Part shown: positions 16,610 through 28,381 of the stretch, piece after piece
Position numbering within the stretch: position 1 is the stretch's first letter
Layout of the letters: each line of letters begins with the position of its first letter
Source: Zingiber officinale
Taxonomy: Eukaryota > Streptophyta > Magnoliopsida > Zingiberales > Zingiberaceae
Assembly: GCF_018446385.1 (NCBI RefSeq)
Contig: NC_056002.1
Location: 3,831,474-3,895,473 of the forward strand
DNA: 64,000 nt
Direction of reading: 5' to 3'
The notes under the pieces: model-generated
Databases searched by the model: none
Told to the model about the DNA's origin: nothing
What the model saw: only the letters and a program-made list of their open reading frames with translations
Made by a program: the position numbers and the translations under genes

Positions 16610-18740
16610 TGTTGGGCACTACTCGAAATTTCATTCTGTTTCTCTTGTACAAAAATTTGTACAAGTACAGAACTTTTCCTAGCAACCCATGTGTTCTTCA
16701 AAAGTTAAACTTAGATTGTAAACGAAACTTAACATTATTAATCCAAGTTCGACTCATGTGTTCTTCAGAAGTTAAACCATATTATAGAAGTTGATTAAAT
16801 ATCTATTTCAAAGATTGATTTCCAGGTCGTTGGCGAGACACTCGGCCTTCTTGGTTATGGAATCATCCACCACTTCCTAGACAAAGCCTTTCAAAGAAAT
16901 TGAATATTTAAACTCCTTACAATAAACCCTAGGTTTAACTACAGAGAACTCAATTGAAGCACAAAATTGATAGTCTCTCGTGTTGGTATTTCAGGATCCA
17001 TACAAAGAAAAACTAAACTAGTTTCACTACGGAATAAAGAAACTAGTTGTACCTTTCTTCGTAGACAAAGATCTCTTGATCTTCTGCTGTATTCCTCTCC
17101 TCCTCTTAGATATCGTGTGAGCGATGATCTACCAAGATAAAGCACCCGAACCTTTTCTTCTTCTCCTCCAAGCACCGCCGACCATAAAGATTGAAGCAAG
17201 GTGCCGCCGACATCAAGAGAAAGAAAACAATAGAAGAGGGCCGACCACACAAGAGAATAAAAGAGAGAGAGCTTAGGTTATGTTGTTAGGGAGCACCTCC
17301 TCCTCTTTTATAATCTTTGCTAGCGGCTAAAAAGGAAAGTTTTAAATAAAATTTTCCTTTTATTTGCTATTGTGGATGGTTACAAAAAAGGAAAGATTAA
17401 AATCTCTCTTTTAAACCACGGTAAATAGCTATAAAAGAAAATATTATAATAAAACTTTGTTTTAAACAAAATCTTCTTTTTATTCCTATAATGGTTGGTT
17501 ACAAAACAGGAAAGATTTTAACAAAATTAAAATCTTTCTTTTAAACCATTGTAGATATCTATAAAAAGGAAAGATTTTAACAAAATTAAAATATCTCTTT
17601 TAATCCTTTGTAGAAAACTATAAAAAAAAGATTTTAACAAAATTTTGTTTTAAATAAAAACTTCCTTTTCTCTTCTATTATGGTCGGCCCCATGCTTGGG
17701 CACCAAGCATGGCTTGGCTGGCCCACATCTTGAGCACTAAGCAAGGCTTGGCCGACCCCTTGCTTGGGCACCAAGCAAGGATGTGGCCGGCCCCTCACTT
17801 GGGTAGGAAGGAAAATCAAAACGGGTGAATATGAGGCTTTATAGAGGCTACAGCAGAGACCGAGAGGAGGAATTGGTTTTGGCCTCCTGATGAGCTTGAG
17901 CTTCCTGTGTTCAACCCGAACACTCAACTCAAGTTCATCAATAATAACTCATACCACTAAAGAGTTATTATTGAACTACCGCACCAATCTCATATTACAT
18001 TATGGGCTCCTTATCATGTGTGTGTTAATCTCCCTATGTTTAAGATATCGAATGTTCATTAATTAAATGAGTTACTGACAACTCACTTAATTAACATCTA
18101 GCTCCAAGAGTAGTACCACTCAACTTCATTATCATGTCGGACTAAGTCCACCTGCAGGGTTTACATGACAATCCTTATGAGCTCCTCAAGGGGACATTAT
18201 CAACCTAGATAACTAGGACACAATTTCCTTCTATAATCAACAACACACCATATAAATAACATCATTTCCCAACTTATTGGGCCTATTGATTTAACAAATA
18301 AATCTCACCCTTTGATAAATTAAAAAAATAAATACTAAGTACATGTGCTTGTTATTATATCGGGATTAAGAGTATGCACATCCATAATAACAGAGGTTCT
18401 GTTCTTTTATGCAGTCAGTATAAAAGGAACAACCTCAAATGGTCCTGCTCAATACACACATAGTATACTAGTGTAATTTTATAGTCAAGATAAATTAATA
18501 TCAAATTACACTAAAACCATTCCAATGGTTTGTCCCAATCCATCTTAGTTGTTAGCTACTATTTATAATTTATAAGAAACTGATAACATGATCTTCTATG
18601 TGACACCACACACTATGTTATCTACAATATAAATTACATGGACAACTGCATTTAACTAAATGCAGACATTTGACCAATGTGATTCTTATTTCAAAATAAA
18701 TGTTTATAAAAAAACTAGACTTTTAGTATATATTCTAACA
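16610..18740 (-). mobile_element. Solo LTR, Ty1/copia type, about 2.1 kb
   Basis: In element sense the LTR begins TGTTAGAATATATACTAAAA and ends GAGTAGTGCCCAACA. It is bounded by a perfect 5-bp target duplication AAATT (16605-16609 and 18741-18745). There is no internal region, so it is a solo LTR left by recombination between the two LTRs of a full element. Start and end resemble LTRs of the Angela/Tork branch of copia elements, which is a family impression. It sits inside the older element of 14506-19062. Near its element-sense 3' part (about 16836-16905) it carries a block shared with other elements in the window. Confidence 0.85.
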
Positions 18741-18745
18741 AAATT

Positions 18746-19062
18746 AAATTGAATTTTGAGAATATTTAGGTTCTATTCTAAGTTAAATTTAGATTCAAGT
18801 TATAATAATACCATGAAAAATCAACTGCTAGTAAAAGTCAACTACAGTCAATATCAAGTCATATCCCAAAAATATACAATAATGTGAAGTTACAAAATCA
18901 AATAGTCTACTGGGGCTGTGATGAAGTGGATATCCTGTGCTCAAAGATCTAAGTAAATCTATGATCTCAATGAGTTGGGTCTATGTCTGCTATCAAAAAC
19001 TAGTAAATGACCTCTCTAGTCAGGTAACAATCCCTCAATCTTGATGACCCTATCTTTCAGGG
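18746..19062 (-). mobile_element. Continuation of degenerate retroelement interior
   Basis: AT-rich sequence resumes after the solo LTR. It ends where the hAT-type repeat begins (TAGGGTTGTAAACGAACC). Near 18960-19060 it contains phrases (GTCAGGTAACAATCCCTCAA) that recall the interior of the related element around 39900-40000. It has no intact coding frame. Confidence 0.4.
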
Positions 19063-21062
19063 TAGGGTTGTAAACGAACCGAGACTCCAAGCTTGAGCCA
19101 GCCTAGGCTCGAGCCCGGCTTGACTCGATTTATACTAGTTCGACTCGAGCTCGAGCTCACTCGAGCTTGTAGAGTTGAGCTCGATATTTAATTATGGGCT
19201 CGAGCTTAACCTCAAATTTTTTTTAATTATTTTTTAAAATAAATAAATATATATATATATATATATTATATATTATATATTATAAATATATATATTATTA
19301 TTGGCTCATTTGGCTCAATGATGTTAAGGTCGAAATGTGCTAGAGGGGGAGGGGGTGAATAGCTCATCGCACTCGTTGATGTGTTTCTTCGATGATGTGT
19401 AGTGGAATAAACAACAAGAAACATACTCTACAATGCTAACACAAGGATTTACTTGGTATCCACCTCAAGAAGAGGTGACTAATCCAAGGATTCACACACG
19501 CGAGCACTCTTCACTATGAAAACACTCCTTTATGGTAACTACCGAAGGCGGAGAAACCTTACAACACTCTCAATACAAGAAGAAAGAAAGGGAAGCAAAT
19601 ACAAGTAAAATCTTACAAAATTTACACCAAGAAATCCTAACCCTAGCTTCTTCTTCTTGTTGTAGAAACGTCTCTTGACCTTGGAAGTGTAGCAACACTT
19701 TGCTCCAAGAAAGCTTCAAGAACTGGCGTCGACAATCGAGAGCAGTGAAGAGGATCGCGTGAAGAGGAATCAAAGAACTGCGGAGGAAAACGCTCGTCAA
19801 TGGCTATAACCTGCGTAACGGTCGGATCCCAATCGATTGAATGGCTCTCAATCGATTGGGGAGGCTTTGAATCAATTGGTCGATCGATTCAGAGCACATC
19901 TATGCTCTCTGAAAATCACCTGAATCGATCGACCGATTGATTCAGCTCAATCTTGCTATTTCCAGTTCCCCAATCGATCGGTTGATCGATTGGAGGTGCC
20001 CAGTTGATCGGCTGATCGATTGGGAGAGGTTTTGTGCGTGTGATTTAAGCTCCCAATCAATCGATCGATCGATTGGGACATCTGCTTGTTGCGGCGCACA
20101 TCCAATCAATCAACTGATCGATTAGACTTCAGTTCAATCGATCGATTGATCGATCGACCCACCTTTGACTTGCCTAAACTCAAGTCCAAGGTCTCCAATT
20201 CCAACATCCGATCAACCGTGGCCTGTTAGAACATCATGCCTAGCATCCGGTCAACCTTGACCTGCTAAGACTTCTTCACTAAGTGTCCGGTCAATCCCTT
20301 TTACCCACTTGGGTTTTTCTTCTCGTGCCAAATATTCGGTCAACCTTGACTCATTTGGCCTTCCTTCCACCAAATGTCCGGTCATCCTTGACCCAGCTGG
20401 ATTTCTTTGTGTCAAGTATTCAGTCAACCCTTTGACCTACTTGGAATTACCACACTAGGTGTCTGGTCAACCTTGACCCATATGGATTTCTTTGTGTCTG
20501 GCTTCACTCACCATGTCTTTCCACTGCCCGACTTCACTCATCGAGACTTTCACCTGGCTTCACTCACCAGGATTTCCCTTCTATCTAGCTTCACTCACCA
20601 AAACTTTCACCTATTTTCACTCACTAGGACTTTCCAACTGTATGGCTTCACTCACCAGAACTTTCAACTACCTAACCTCCAGTTAAGACTTTCCTAGTCA
20701 AGTATCTGGTCAATCCTTTGACCTACTTGACTCTTCTTCACATCAATCTAGTCAAACCCTGACCAGAGGAGAATTGCACCAGTAATCTCCCCAATCGAAC
20801 GATTACACCTGCAATCTCCACATATTATCAAACATCAAAACCCAAACATCTAGACTCAGGTTTGAGCCAACTAAAACCTAGTCAACCTGATCAACTTGAC
20901 CGAGGGGATATTGCACCAACAGATGAGTCACTGAGCCAATAATAATTATGCTCGAGCTTGGCTCAATTTCTAATCAAACCGGCTGGAACTCGGTTTGAGC
21001 TCGATTAACTTCGAGATCAAGTAGAGTTTTGACCGAGCCGCTTGCGAGCAACTCACGAGGAT
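19063..21062. mobile_element. hAT-type repeat split by a solo LTR
   Basis: The left part (19063-19321) starts TAGGGTTGTAAACGAACCGA, matching the reverse-complement right end of the element at 10518-11185, and is full of GAGCTCGAGC phrases. The right part (20927-21062) continues with CTCGAGCTTGGCTCAA-type sequence. The 1600-bp solo LTR at 19322-20921 separates them. The right terminus is not recognisable. An (AT)n tract lies near 19246-19290. Confidence 0.55.
19322..20921 (-). mobile_element. Solo LTR, about 1.6 kb, probably Ty1/copia
   Basis: In element sense it runs from TGTTGGTGCAATATCCCC to CGACCTTAACA, exactly 1600 bp. The flanking 5-mers AATGA (19317-19321) and GATGA (20922-20926) form a target duplication with one mismatch. 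The body contains many copies of the phrases GTTGACCGGA and ATCGATCGATTG, and a CCCCCTCCCCCTCTAGCA stretch near its element-sense end. There is no internal region, so it is a solo LTR. It is younger than the hAT-type repeat that it interrupts. Confidence 0.85.
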
Positions 21063-22556
21063 CCAACCTTAGGAGTCTTTCCCTTAATCCTATAATTATT
21101 AAATAATTTAAGTCTAACTATTTAAAACAAGAAAAAAAATTAATTTAGGGGTATTTCGGATGTTTCCTTGACATATTGAAAATTTTATAAAGAAAAATGA
21201 CAACCTAGGTTGATTGAACTTGGACCGGGATAAAAAAACGACATGAAAACGGAACGAGAACTTGAATTGAGGCGTCTCTAATCAGAGATCTCGACCTCCT
21301 TATATAAGGTCATCCAACCTATATTTATCCAAGCATCTAGACACATCGTAGTATTGAGGTGCCTGGAGTGGTTCCAGATGACTCAATAGTGAAAATCATG
21401 GGTGTCGTGGTCAAAAATCGTGGGTGCCTCAAAAAATGGTTTAGGATGCTAGAATTAAATTCAGGCGCCTTTGTTGAGGCGATGATACCCAGGTGTTTAA
21501 GTTTTAAAAAAAAATTAATTAACTTTACGTTAAATTAGGTTTAGATTAATGAAATTAAATTAAGTTTAATTAAATTTTAAATTAAAGGTTCATTAAATTT
21601 TAAATTATATAAATTTAGTTAAAGTGAAATTTAATTAAGTTAAGGTTCTAAATTTTAATTAGTAAGGGTTAATATGTGTTTAATTAATTAGTATTAATTT
21701 GGGTTTTAATTGGATTAAGATTATATAATATTAGGTTAATTTGATTAGGTTATTAGATTTATTAAATAGGTAGTTTAATTAAGTGAATTTGGTCAATTAA
21801 GTTAGGATTAATTTAAGTTTTGATAATTTGAAAAATTAATTTAAGTTTCAAAAATTAATTAGGTTTTGAAAAATTAATTGAGTTTTGAAAAAGTAATTAA
21901 AGTTTTGAAAAATAATTTAGGTTTTGAATATAATTTAAGTTTAAAAAAATTAATTTATTTTTTAAAAAAATAATTTAGGTTTTGAAAAATAATTTAGATT
22001 TTGAAAAATTAATTTGAAATTTGAAATTTGAAATTAAAAAAATAATTTAAGTTTTGAAAAATAATTTAGGATTTGAAAAATTAATTTAAGTTTTGAAAGA
22101 TTAATTAAAGTTTTGAAAAATAATTTAGGTTTTGAAAAATTAATTTAAGTTGATTAGATTAATTAAAATTAAGTTAACTTAGTTTTTGATTAACATATTA
22201 ATTATGCTGGTCTAATCAAACTAATTCTAACTTTAGTATTTCATCCATTTCTAAATTTTTAAATAGGAAATTTTATAGGTATTGTGAGATGATTATTAAT
22301 TTTATATTTTTTAATTTAATTTGAAATCTAAAGATTGATTGACATTTGAATTAAATTCAGGTTTAAACCATCGGTTAATTAAATACACATTACGAAAATT
22401 AGCTTTCAAGCTATAGCGAGGCACATGAGCATCTTTGGTATCAAAACAACCATCACTTTTAGACAAAATCTTTTTAAGAAATTGTGTATTTAATTTTTCT
22501 ATTGAAAATCTTGGTCTAACTAGTCTAGAATGTGGCAAGGTAGCTACGGTTAGTTC
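21063..22556 (-). mobile_element. Degenerate LTR-derived sequence with an AT-rich repeat field
   Basis: At 21190-21480 the sequence has LTR character, with a minus-strand TATA-like site (near 21300) and GGCGCC-containing phrases. From about 21500 to 22160 it becomes a field of short degenerate units such as TTTTGAAAAATTAATTTAAG. The part from about 22160 to 22556 is clearly related to 42050-42362. It is a fossil without intact genes. It was the target of the element at 22557-27540. Confidence 0.55.
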
Positions 22557-25500
22557 TGTTGGTCCCGTTGAGGTCGGCTAGAAAGGGTGAATAACCTGTA
22601 AGTTAGAATTAAAACTAATCTTTTGCTTCCTTCTTTAGCAAAGACAACACACATTAGTTAGTCAAAAATAATAGCATAAAAAGAAAGTAAAAGACTCAAG
22701 ATTTACTTGGTTTGCAACTGGGGAGGTTGCTAGTCCAAGACAATACAAGCTCCTTTCAAAGATCTCCCTTTTGACGAAGGTGGAGTAGACTCTTAACAGC
22801 GTTGAAAGCAACAGAAACTAAAGACAAAATTTGTAAATGAAATATATAGTGTGTTGTATTAAATGAAAAAGACCAGAGTTCTATTTATGGCTCACTGGTC
22901 GAAATATAGTCGACCATGGCGTGGCAGGTTCCGGGCTCTTGGACCATGTCTGGCCCCTGGATTTGGTCCAGATCTACGGACAAATCAACTTTGTGTTGAC
23001 TTGTCTGGCTGCTGCTTCGATCGCTTGGTAATTCTTCGGTCATCCAGAGTTGAGCTTACTCGAACCCAACTCCAGCTTTCTCCTTGAGCAGACTTCCTTC
23101 CCGGCTTCTAATCCCTTGGAAGCGCCACACACGTCCTTCTTGTCCGCTAGTGTACTCTTCCACATCTTTTCTTCCCTCGGATGCACTAAGCTCGTCAATT
23201 CACTTCCTGTGTCATCATTCTCGCTAGCTGTATTTTCCGCTCGACTTACTGTATTCCTAAGTTCTTGTACACTTAGACATAAGACATCAAATACGCAGAG
23301 TCTAACTTAACATGGTTGATTACATCAAAATTAACTCGAGGTACTTATAATCTTCCCTTTTTTATGTGCATCAACCTAAGTTAAGTTAGGGATAAACTAA
23401 AATAGAATAATTTAAACAAGTAAATTGCAATAAATTAAAGGAAAGATAAAATATTTTATACCACCCCCTTAACTTAAGCTTTCTAACTTTCTTCCCGTTT
23501 GATTACATAAAAAATAATGTTATAGAAAATATGAAAGATAGTTAGAAAATTTTGAAAATTCTTTTAGGGGTACAAAACAGAATTTTTAGTTATTTATTTA
23601 TCTTTTTACAGAAAGTAATTTTGAAAGAGATAATTTTTATTTAATTAATCAATAGTTTTTGTAAAAATAATTTTAAAATTATTTTAAAGTGTAAAAAAAA
23701 TCTTGAAAAGTTTTGTCAATAATAATCATAATAATTTGAAAACATGATTAAAATTTCAAGTATAGAATATTTTTATTTTAACCGTAGAAAATATTTTAAA
23801 CCGATAGAGTTATTTTTAAAAATAAATAATTACAAAAATAGAGATTGTCATAAAAAAAATCTTGCTAATTTTTCTATATATTTATAATGCAACAGTAGTT
23901 TTCATAAAAAAACAGAATCTTCAAAATTAATCTTCAAAATATTTTAAATTTTAAAAAAATCTATCAAAAATTTATAAAAGAATTAACTACTAGTTGAAAA
24001 ATTCTGAATTTTTTTTACTCTAATAGAAAACATAACTCATAATCACAAAAGAATTATGTTTTCAAAAAATAAATTTTCTAAACATTTTCAATCGTCAAAA
24101 CTTATTTTTCGAAAGAAGAATTTTAATAATAAATATAGTGATAAGAAACTTTCAAAAATATTTTTATGAGTAGATAATATCTTTATTTTGCATAGAAAAA
24201 ATTTTTAACACAAAACATTAACAAAAGACATACGAATTAATTAATTTGATAAACAAAGTTAAAAACTAAGTAAATTAAATTTAAAGTATGCATAAAAAAT
24301 TAATCCAATTAGTTTAAGCATGATTTAGAAATCTAGAATAAGTTCTTTGCTATTAGATTTATCAAAAAAAAATATAGAATAAATTTTCTATCTACTTTTA
24401 TAATTTGGCTCTTAAGATTCCTAATATACTAGTTAAGCCCTTTATAATTTCTTAAATTTAGAATATCATAATTTGAACATGCAGAATTTTTAAAAATTTC
24501 TATTTATTCTTTCACTTTTGCATTTTGTGTTTAATTTTATCGAATTATTCTAGTAGACATGCTTTAGCTAAATTTATCTTTAACTCCTTGTTTTTTTATT
24601 TTTAAATCCATACATTTATTTTGCAGTTTACAAAATTTCTAGATAGCATTTAAATAGCATCGTAAAGTTGGTTGAGAGGTAAGAGTCGTACCCCTCTTAC
24701 CGTGTTGGACTCATCGTTCGAAGCTCTCCTTCATCGATGCCCTCGATGCTTATCTAGAATGAAGTCGTGTCATCTTCTTCATCTTGGTGACTTGCCATTG
24801 TTGGGGTTCAATCAAAGTCCCACATTTGAAAATTTTCATAAAGATCATGAGTTTAAAAGGATGTAGGATATCTTCATTGGTACGAGACCTTCTGGGGAGA
24901 GCCCAAGAGCAAAGCCATGAGAGCCTAGGTCCAAAGTGAACAATATCATGCTATTGTGGAGATATTGGGACATCCTTTGGGCATAACAAATAGTAACAGA
25001 GTCATTGTCCAGACCTGATGCAATGTGGGGTGGCCTTAAACAAAATCAAGGGGAGACTCAGAGTAGGTCAGGGTGACTGGATATTATAGGTCAAAGTGAC
25101 CAAATGCTTACAGGGAGACTTGAAACAGGTCAGGGTGATTAGATGCTCACGGATAGGCCCGAAGCAAGTCAAGTTTGATCGGATCCAACTGCTTGCGGGG
25201 AGACTCGTAACAGGTCAAGGTGACTGAATACTCACGGGGAGGGGAGGGGGGGGGGGGGGGGGCAGAGCATGAGAGTAATGGTGGTCCTTCGCTTGAGGGG
25301 AGGATTATTAGGGTTCAATCAAAGTCCCACATTGGAATGATTTGGTAAAAATCATGATTTTAAAAGGATGTAGGATATCTCCATTGGCATGAGGCCTTCT
25401 GAAGAGAGTCCAAGAGCAAAGTCATGAGGGCCTAGGTCCAAAGTGGACAATACCATGCTATTGTGGAGATACATGGACATCCTTTTAGGTAGAACAACCA

Positions 25501-27540
25501 TTAGTGCAAGTTTGGTGTCTTTCTTCATCTCACATTCGGATGACATCTCGTCCCAAGTCGCCTTTAGATTTTTATACTTTGTCCGTCTTAGCCCTTTGTT
25601 TTTGTCTTTTTCCTTAGTTTTTAATTTTGGATAGTTGTCTTTAATGTGTCATTCTCATTGACAATTATAGCACCAAATCTTTCATTTGCTTCATAGAAGT
25701 TTCATAGCCTGCGACTTGTTAAACTTGTTAGACTTAAAGAAATTACTAAAAACTTCCACCATAAAGGTTGCTTCATCTTCATCGAGTGATGTGTCAGAAT
25801 CTGGTTTGTCTTTCTAGTTAGATTTCAGTGTTATCTTTTGACTTGGCTCCCTTTCCCTTTTTAGACCTGCGCATCTCAACTCGTATAATTCGAAAGTGAA
25901 AAATAAATTTTTTAATGTACTTAGCTCAAGTTCTTTGGAGATGTAGAAAGAGTCTACTATAGACGTCCACTCGAGTGTTCTTGGAAAAACATTTAATGCA
26001 TAACTTAGTGAATCTCAATTTGCTGTCATTTCTCCGAGATTCGTGAGTCTGGTGATCAGCTCCTTGATTTTTGTGTGTAGATGAGCGATTGTTTCTTCTT
26101 TTTCCATCCGGAGGTTGCTGAGTTGATTCCGGAGCAGGTCTCGTCTTGCAAGTTTGGCCTCCGAGGTCCCTTTGTGCAACTCCAGGAACTTCTCCCAAAG
26201 TTCTTTGGCTAACTCATAGACTCCAATCTGGTTGATTTCTTATGGCCATAGAACGCTTAGTAGATGGAACTCTACTTTGTCGTTTGCCACGAAGTCGGCT
26301 TGTTCCTTCTTGCTCCGCAAGTACTCTCCTTTTTCAACTCCATGTTGATCGCTGAGTGCTACAAAATCATATTTAATCATGAGCAAAATATCAAAATTCG
26401 TTTTAAAGAATACCTCCATTTTCTTTTTCTAATTTTTGAAATCTCCCTCGAACTTTGGCGGGTGAATGCTTGCTCTGGCCATCTCCTTATTTCTTCAGTT
26501 TACGGATAGTCCTTCTGAGGTGTCCGGACTCTGATATCAATTGTTAGTCCCATTGAGGTCGGCTAAAGGGGAGTAAACAACCTGCAAGTTAGAATTAAAA
26601 CCAAGATTTTGCTTCCTTCTTTAGAAAAGACAACACACATTAGTTAGTCAAAAATAATAATATAAAAAGAAAGTAAGAGACTCAAGTTTTACTTGGTTTG
26701 CAACCAGAGAGGTTGCTAGTCCAAGGTAATGCAAGCTCCACTCAAAGATTTTCTTTTTGACGAAGGCAGAGTAGCCTCGTACAAGAGTTGCAAGCATATA
26801 AACTAAAGAAAAAGTTTGTAATCGAATTACAAAGTGTGTTATACTAAATGAAGAGGACCAGAGCTTTATTTATAACTCACTAGTCGAAATATAGCCGTTG
26901 ATGATGTGGCGAGTTTTGGGCACCTGGACCAGGTCTGGGCGCCTCCACTGTGGTGCCTTATCCGCTCTGCAACGGCTCCACAACGACTTCATGATAAGTC
27001 TCTTATCCATGCTCGGGCACTTGGACCGGTCCAGGCGCTTGGAATGTTGCTGACATGGATCCAAATTCTATCCTTGCCGTAACGTCTCCGAAAGGGTGTG
27101 TGTGCTAGCCTAAGCTAGTTAGGGGGGTCCGGACTGATCTGAGTGTCGGGATTTCGGGTGCTTGGACAAGTGAACTTTGTGTTAACTTGTCCGACTTCTG
27201 CTCTAATCGCTTGGGTGATTCACTGGCCATCCAGAGTTGAGCTCACCCTAACCCAACTCCAACCTTCTCCTCCAACAAGCTTCCTTCCCGACTTCTCATC
27301 CCTCGAAAACGTCACACGCATCCTTCTCATCGGTCGATGTACTCTTCACCTGCTCTTCATCCCTCGGATGCACTAAGTCCGTTAAATCGCTTCCCATGTC
27401 TTCATTATCACTTACTGTATCTTTCGTTCGACTTCCTATGAGTCCTTGTACACTTAGACACAAGACATCAAATACGCAGAGTCTAACTTAACATGTTTGA
27501 TCATATCAAAACCAATCTGAGGTACTTACAAGTTCCACTT
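22557..27540 (-). mobile_element. LTR retrotransposon lacking pol (non-autonomous), about 5 kb
   Basis: Two direct LTRs, 22557-23349 (about 793 bp) and 26542-27540 (about 999 bp), share long stretches and the ends TGTTRGTCCC and GGTACTTAYA. A perfect 5-bp target duplication AGTTC lies at 22552-22556 and 27541-27545. Next to the right LTR the minus strand reads TTGATATCAGAGTCCGG, a primer-binding site of the methionine-tRNA type used by copia elements. The interior (minus strand, about 26500 to 24300) has gag-like remnants with several breaks, such as ELWEKFLELHKGTSEAKLAR; no protease, integrase or reverse transcriptase was seen. It resembles a defective copia/SIRE-like element. By eye the LTRs have diverged clearly, so it is not recent. 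A TRIM is inserted in the gag remnant. Confidence 0.85.
24799..25496 (+). mobile_element. TRIM (terminal-repeat retrotransposon in miniature)
   Basis: Two direct terminal repeats of about 190 bp (24799-24988 and 25306-25496) share phrases such as AGTCCCACATTTGAAA or AGTCCCACATTGGAAT, and AAAAGGATGTAGGATATC. After the left repeat comes a primer-binding-site-like AACAGAGTCATTGTCC. Before the right repeat comes a purine tract GCTTGAGGGGAGGATTA. The element is about 700 bp in total and has no gene. The flanking 5-mers GCCAT and ACCAT form a target duplication with one mismatch. A long G run lies near 25246-25262. The layout repeat, primer site, purine tract, repeat is that of TRIMs. It is nested in the gag remnant of the 22557-27540 element and is therefore younger than it. 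Confidence 0.85.
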
Positions 27541-28381
27541 AGCTAAGTAGACCAAGTGGGGTACGCCTTACCTTATTTGACTCCTAGACCAAGTTTTTCT
27601 AATGTACTATCATCCCGTTCCACCCTAATACTAGGTTGAGCAAGTCGCAATTAAGCATAAGTCCTTATCTAACTAAATTTAAGAATAAAAATAAGCAAAT
27701 AAATAATGCGGTAAATCACCCAAACATACAAGTTTATTTAATAACAAAAATAGTTTTTCTATTAGCTCCCACTAGATCATAGCTTTGATATGGTCTATCT
27801 AAATAATGAATTTGATCCTTGGGGATCCAATATTGATTTGGTCCAATTTGATTAATTAAGTTTGATTTAGAGACTCATTCTTAGACTTGGTTTCTAATGT
27901 TTCGATTACAAGTAAGATTTAAATATTGTTTTAGCATTGTATTCAAGTCCGGATCAATTGTATATGATACTCTATTTTCCAAGAATCATATTAAGATTCT
28001 TAAAACTCAAGATAAACTGTTCCCATAAACTCTTAAGTTCTTCGACTTGACTTTTCAAAGTGAAATTTTCTTCCTCAAGTTGTTGGATTTGAGTTGAAGT
28101 TCCATTTTGAACTTGATCAGTTAAAGGACTTAGGCTTGTCACTTCCTTAAGGGTTGTTACCTTATTTTAGAGTGACTTGACATGAACATTAAACTTAGCT
28201 AATTTGTATATCAAACAATTTATTAAATTATACAACTTATCTACTAGAGGAGAACTTATAATATTGTTTGATCATTCAGAAATAGATACAGATCTGTGAC
28301 TTCTTTCAGACTCGTCTTCTGACTCAAACTTAACTTCGATTTCACTCTAGGACTTAGAGTCGATTACTTGTTGTCGTGCTA
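27541..28381 (-). mobile_element. Degenerate retroelement interior, gag-like remnant
   Basis: The first 150 bases (27546-27690) align by eye with 42363-42500 (ACTTAGCTAAGTAGAC, then ATGTACTATCATC). Further on, the minus strand encodes coiled-coil-like pieces (QLEEENFTLKSQ near 28060) of the kind found in gag regions of large copia elements. It is broken in many places. It forms the left flank of the CACTA end at 28382. Confidence 0.5.
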
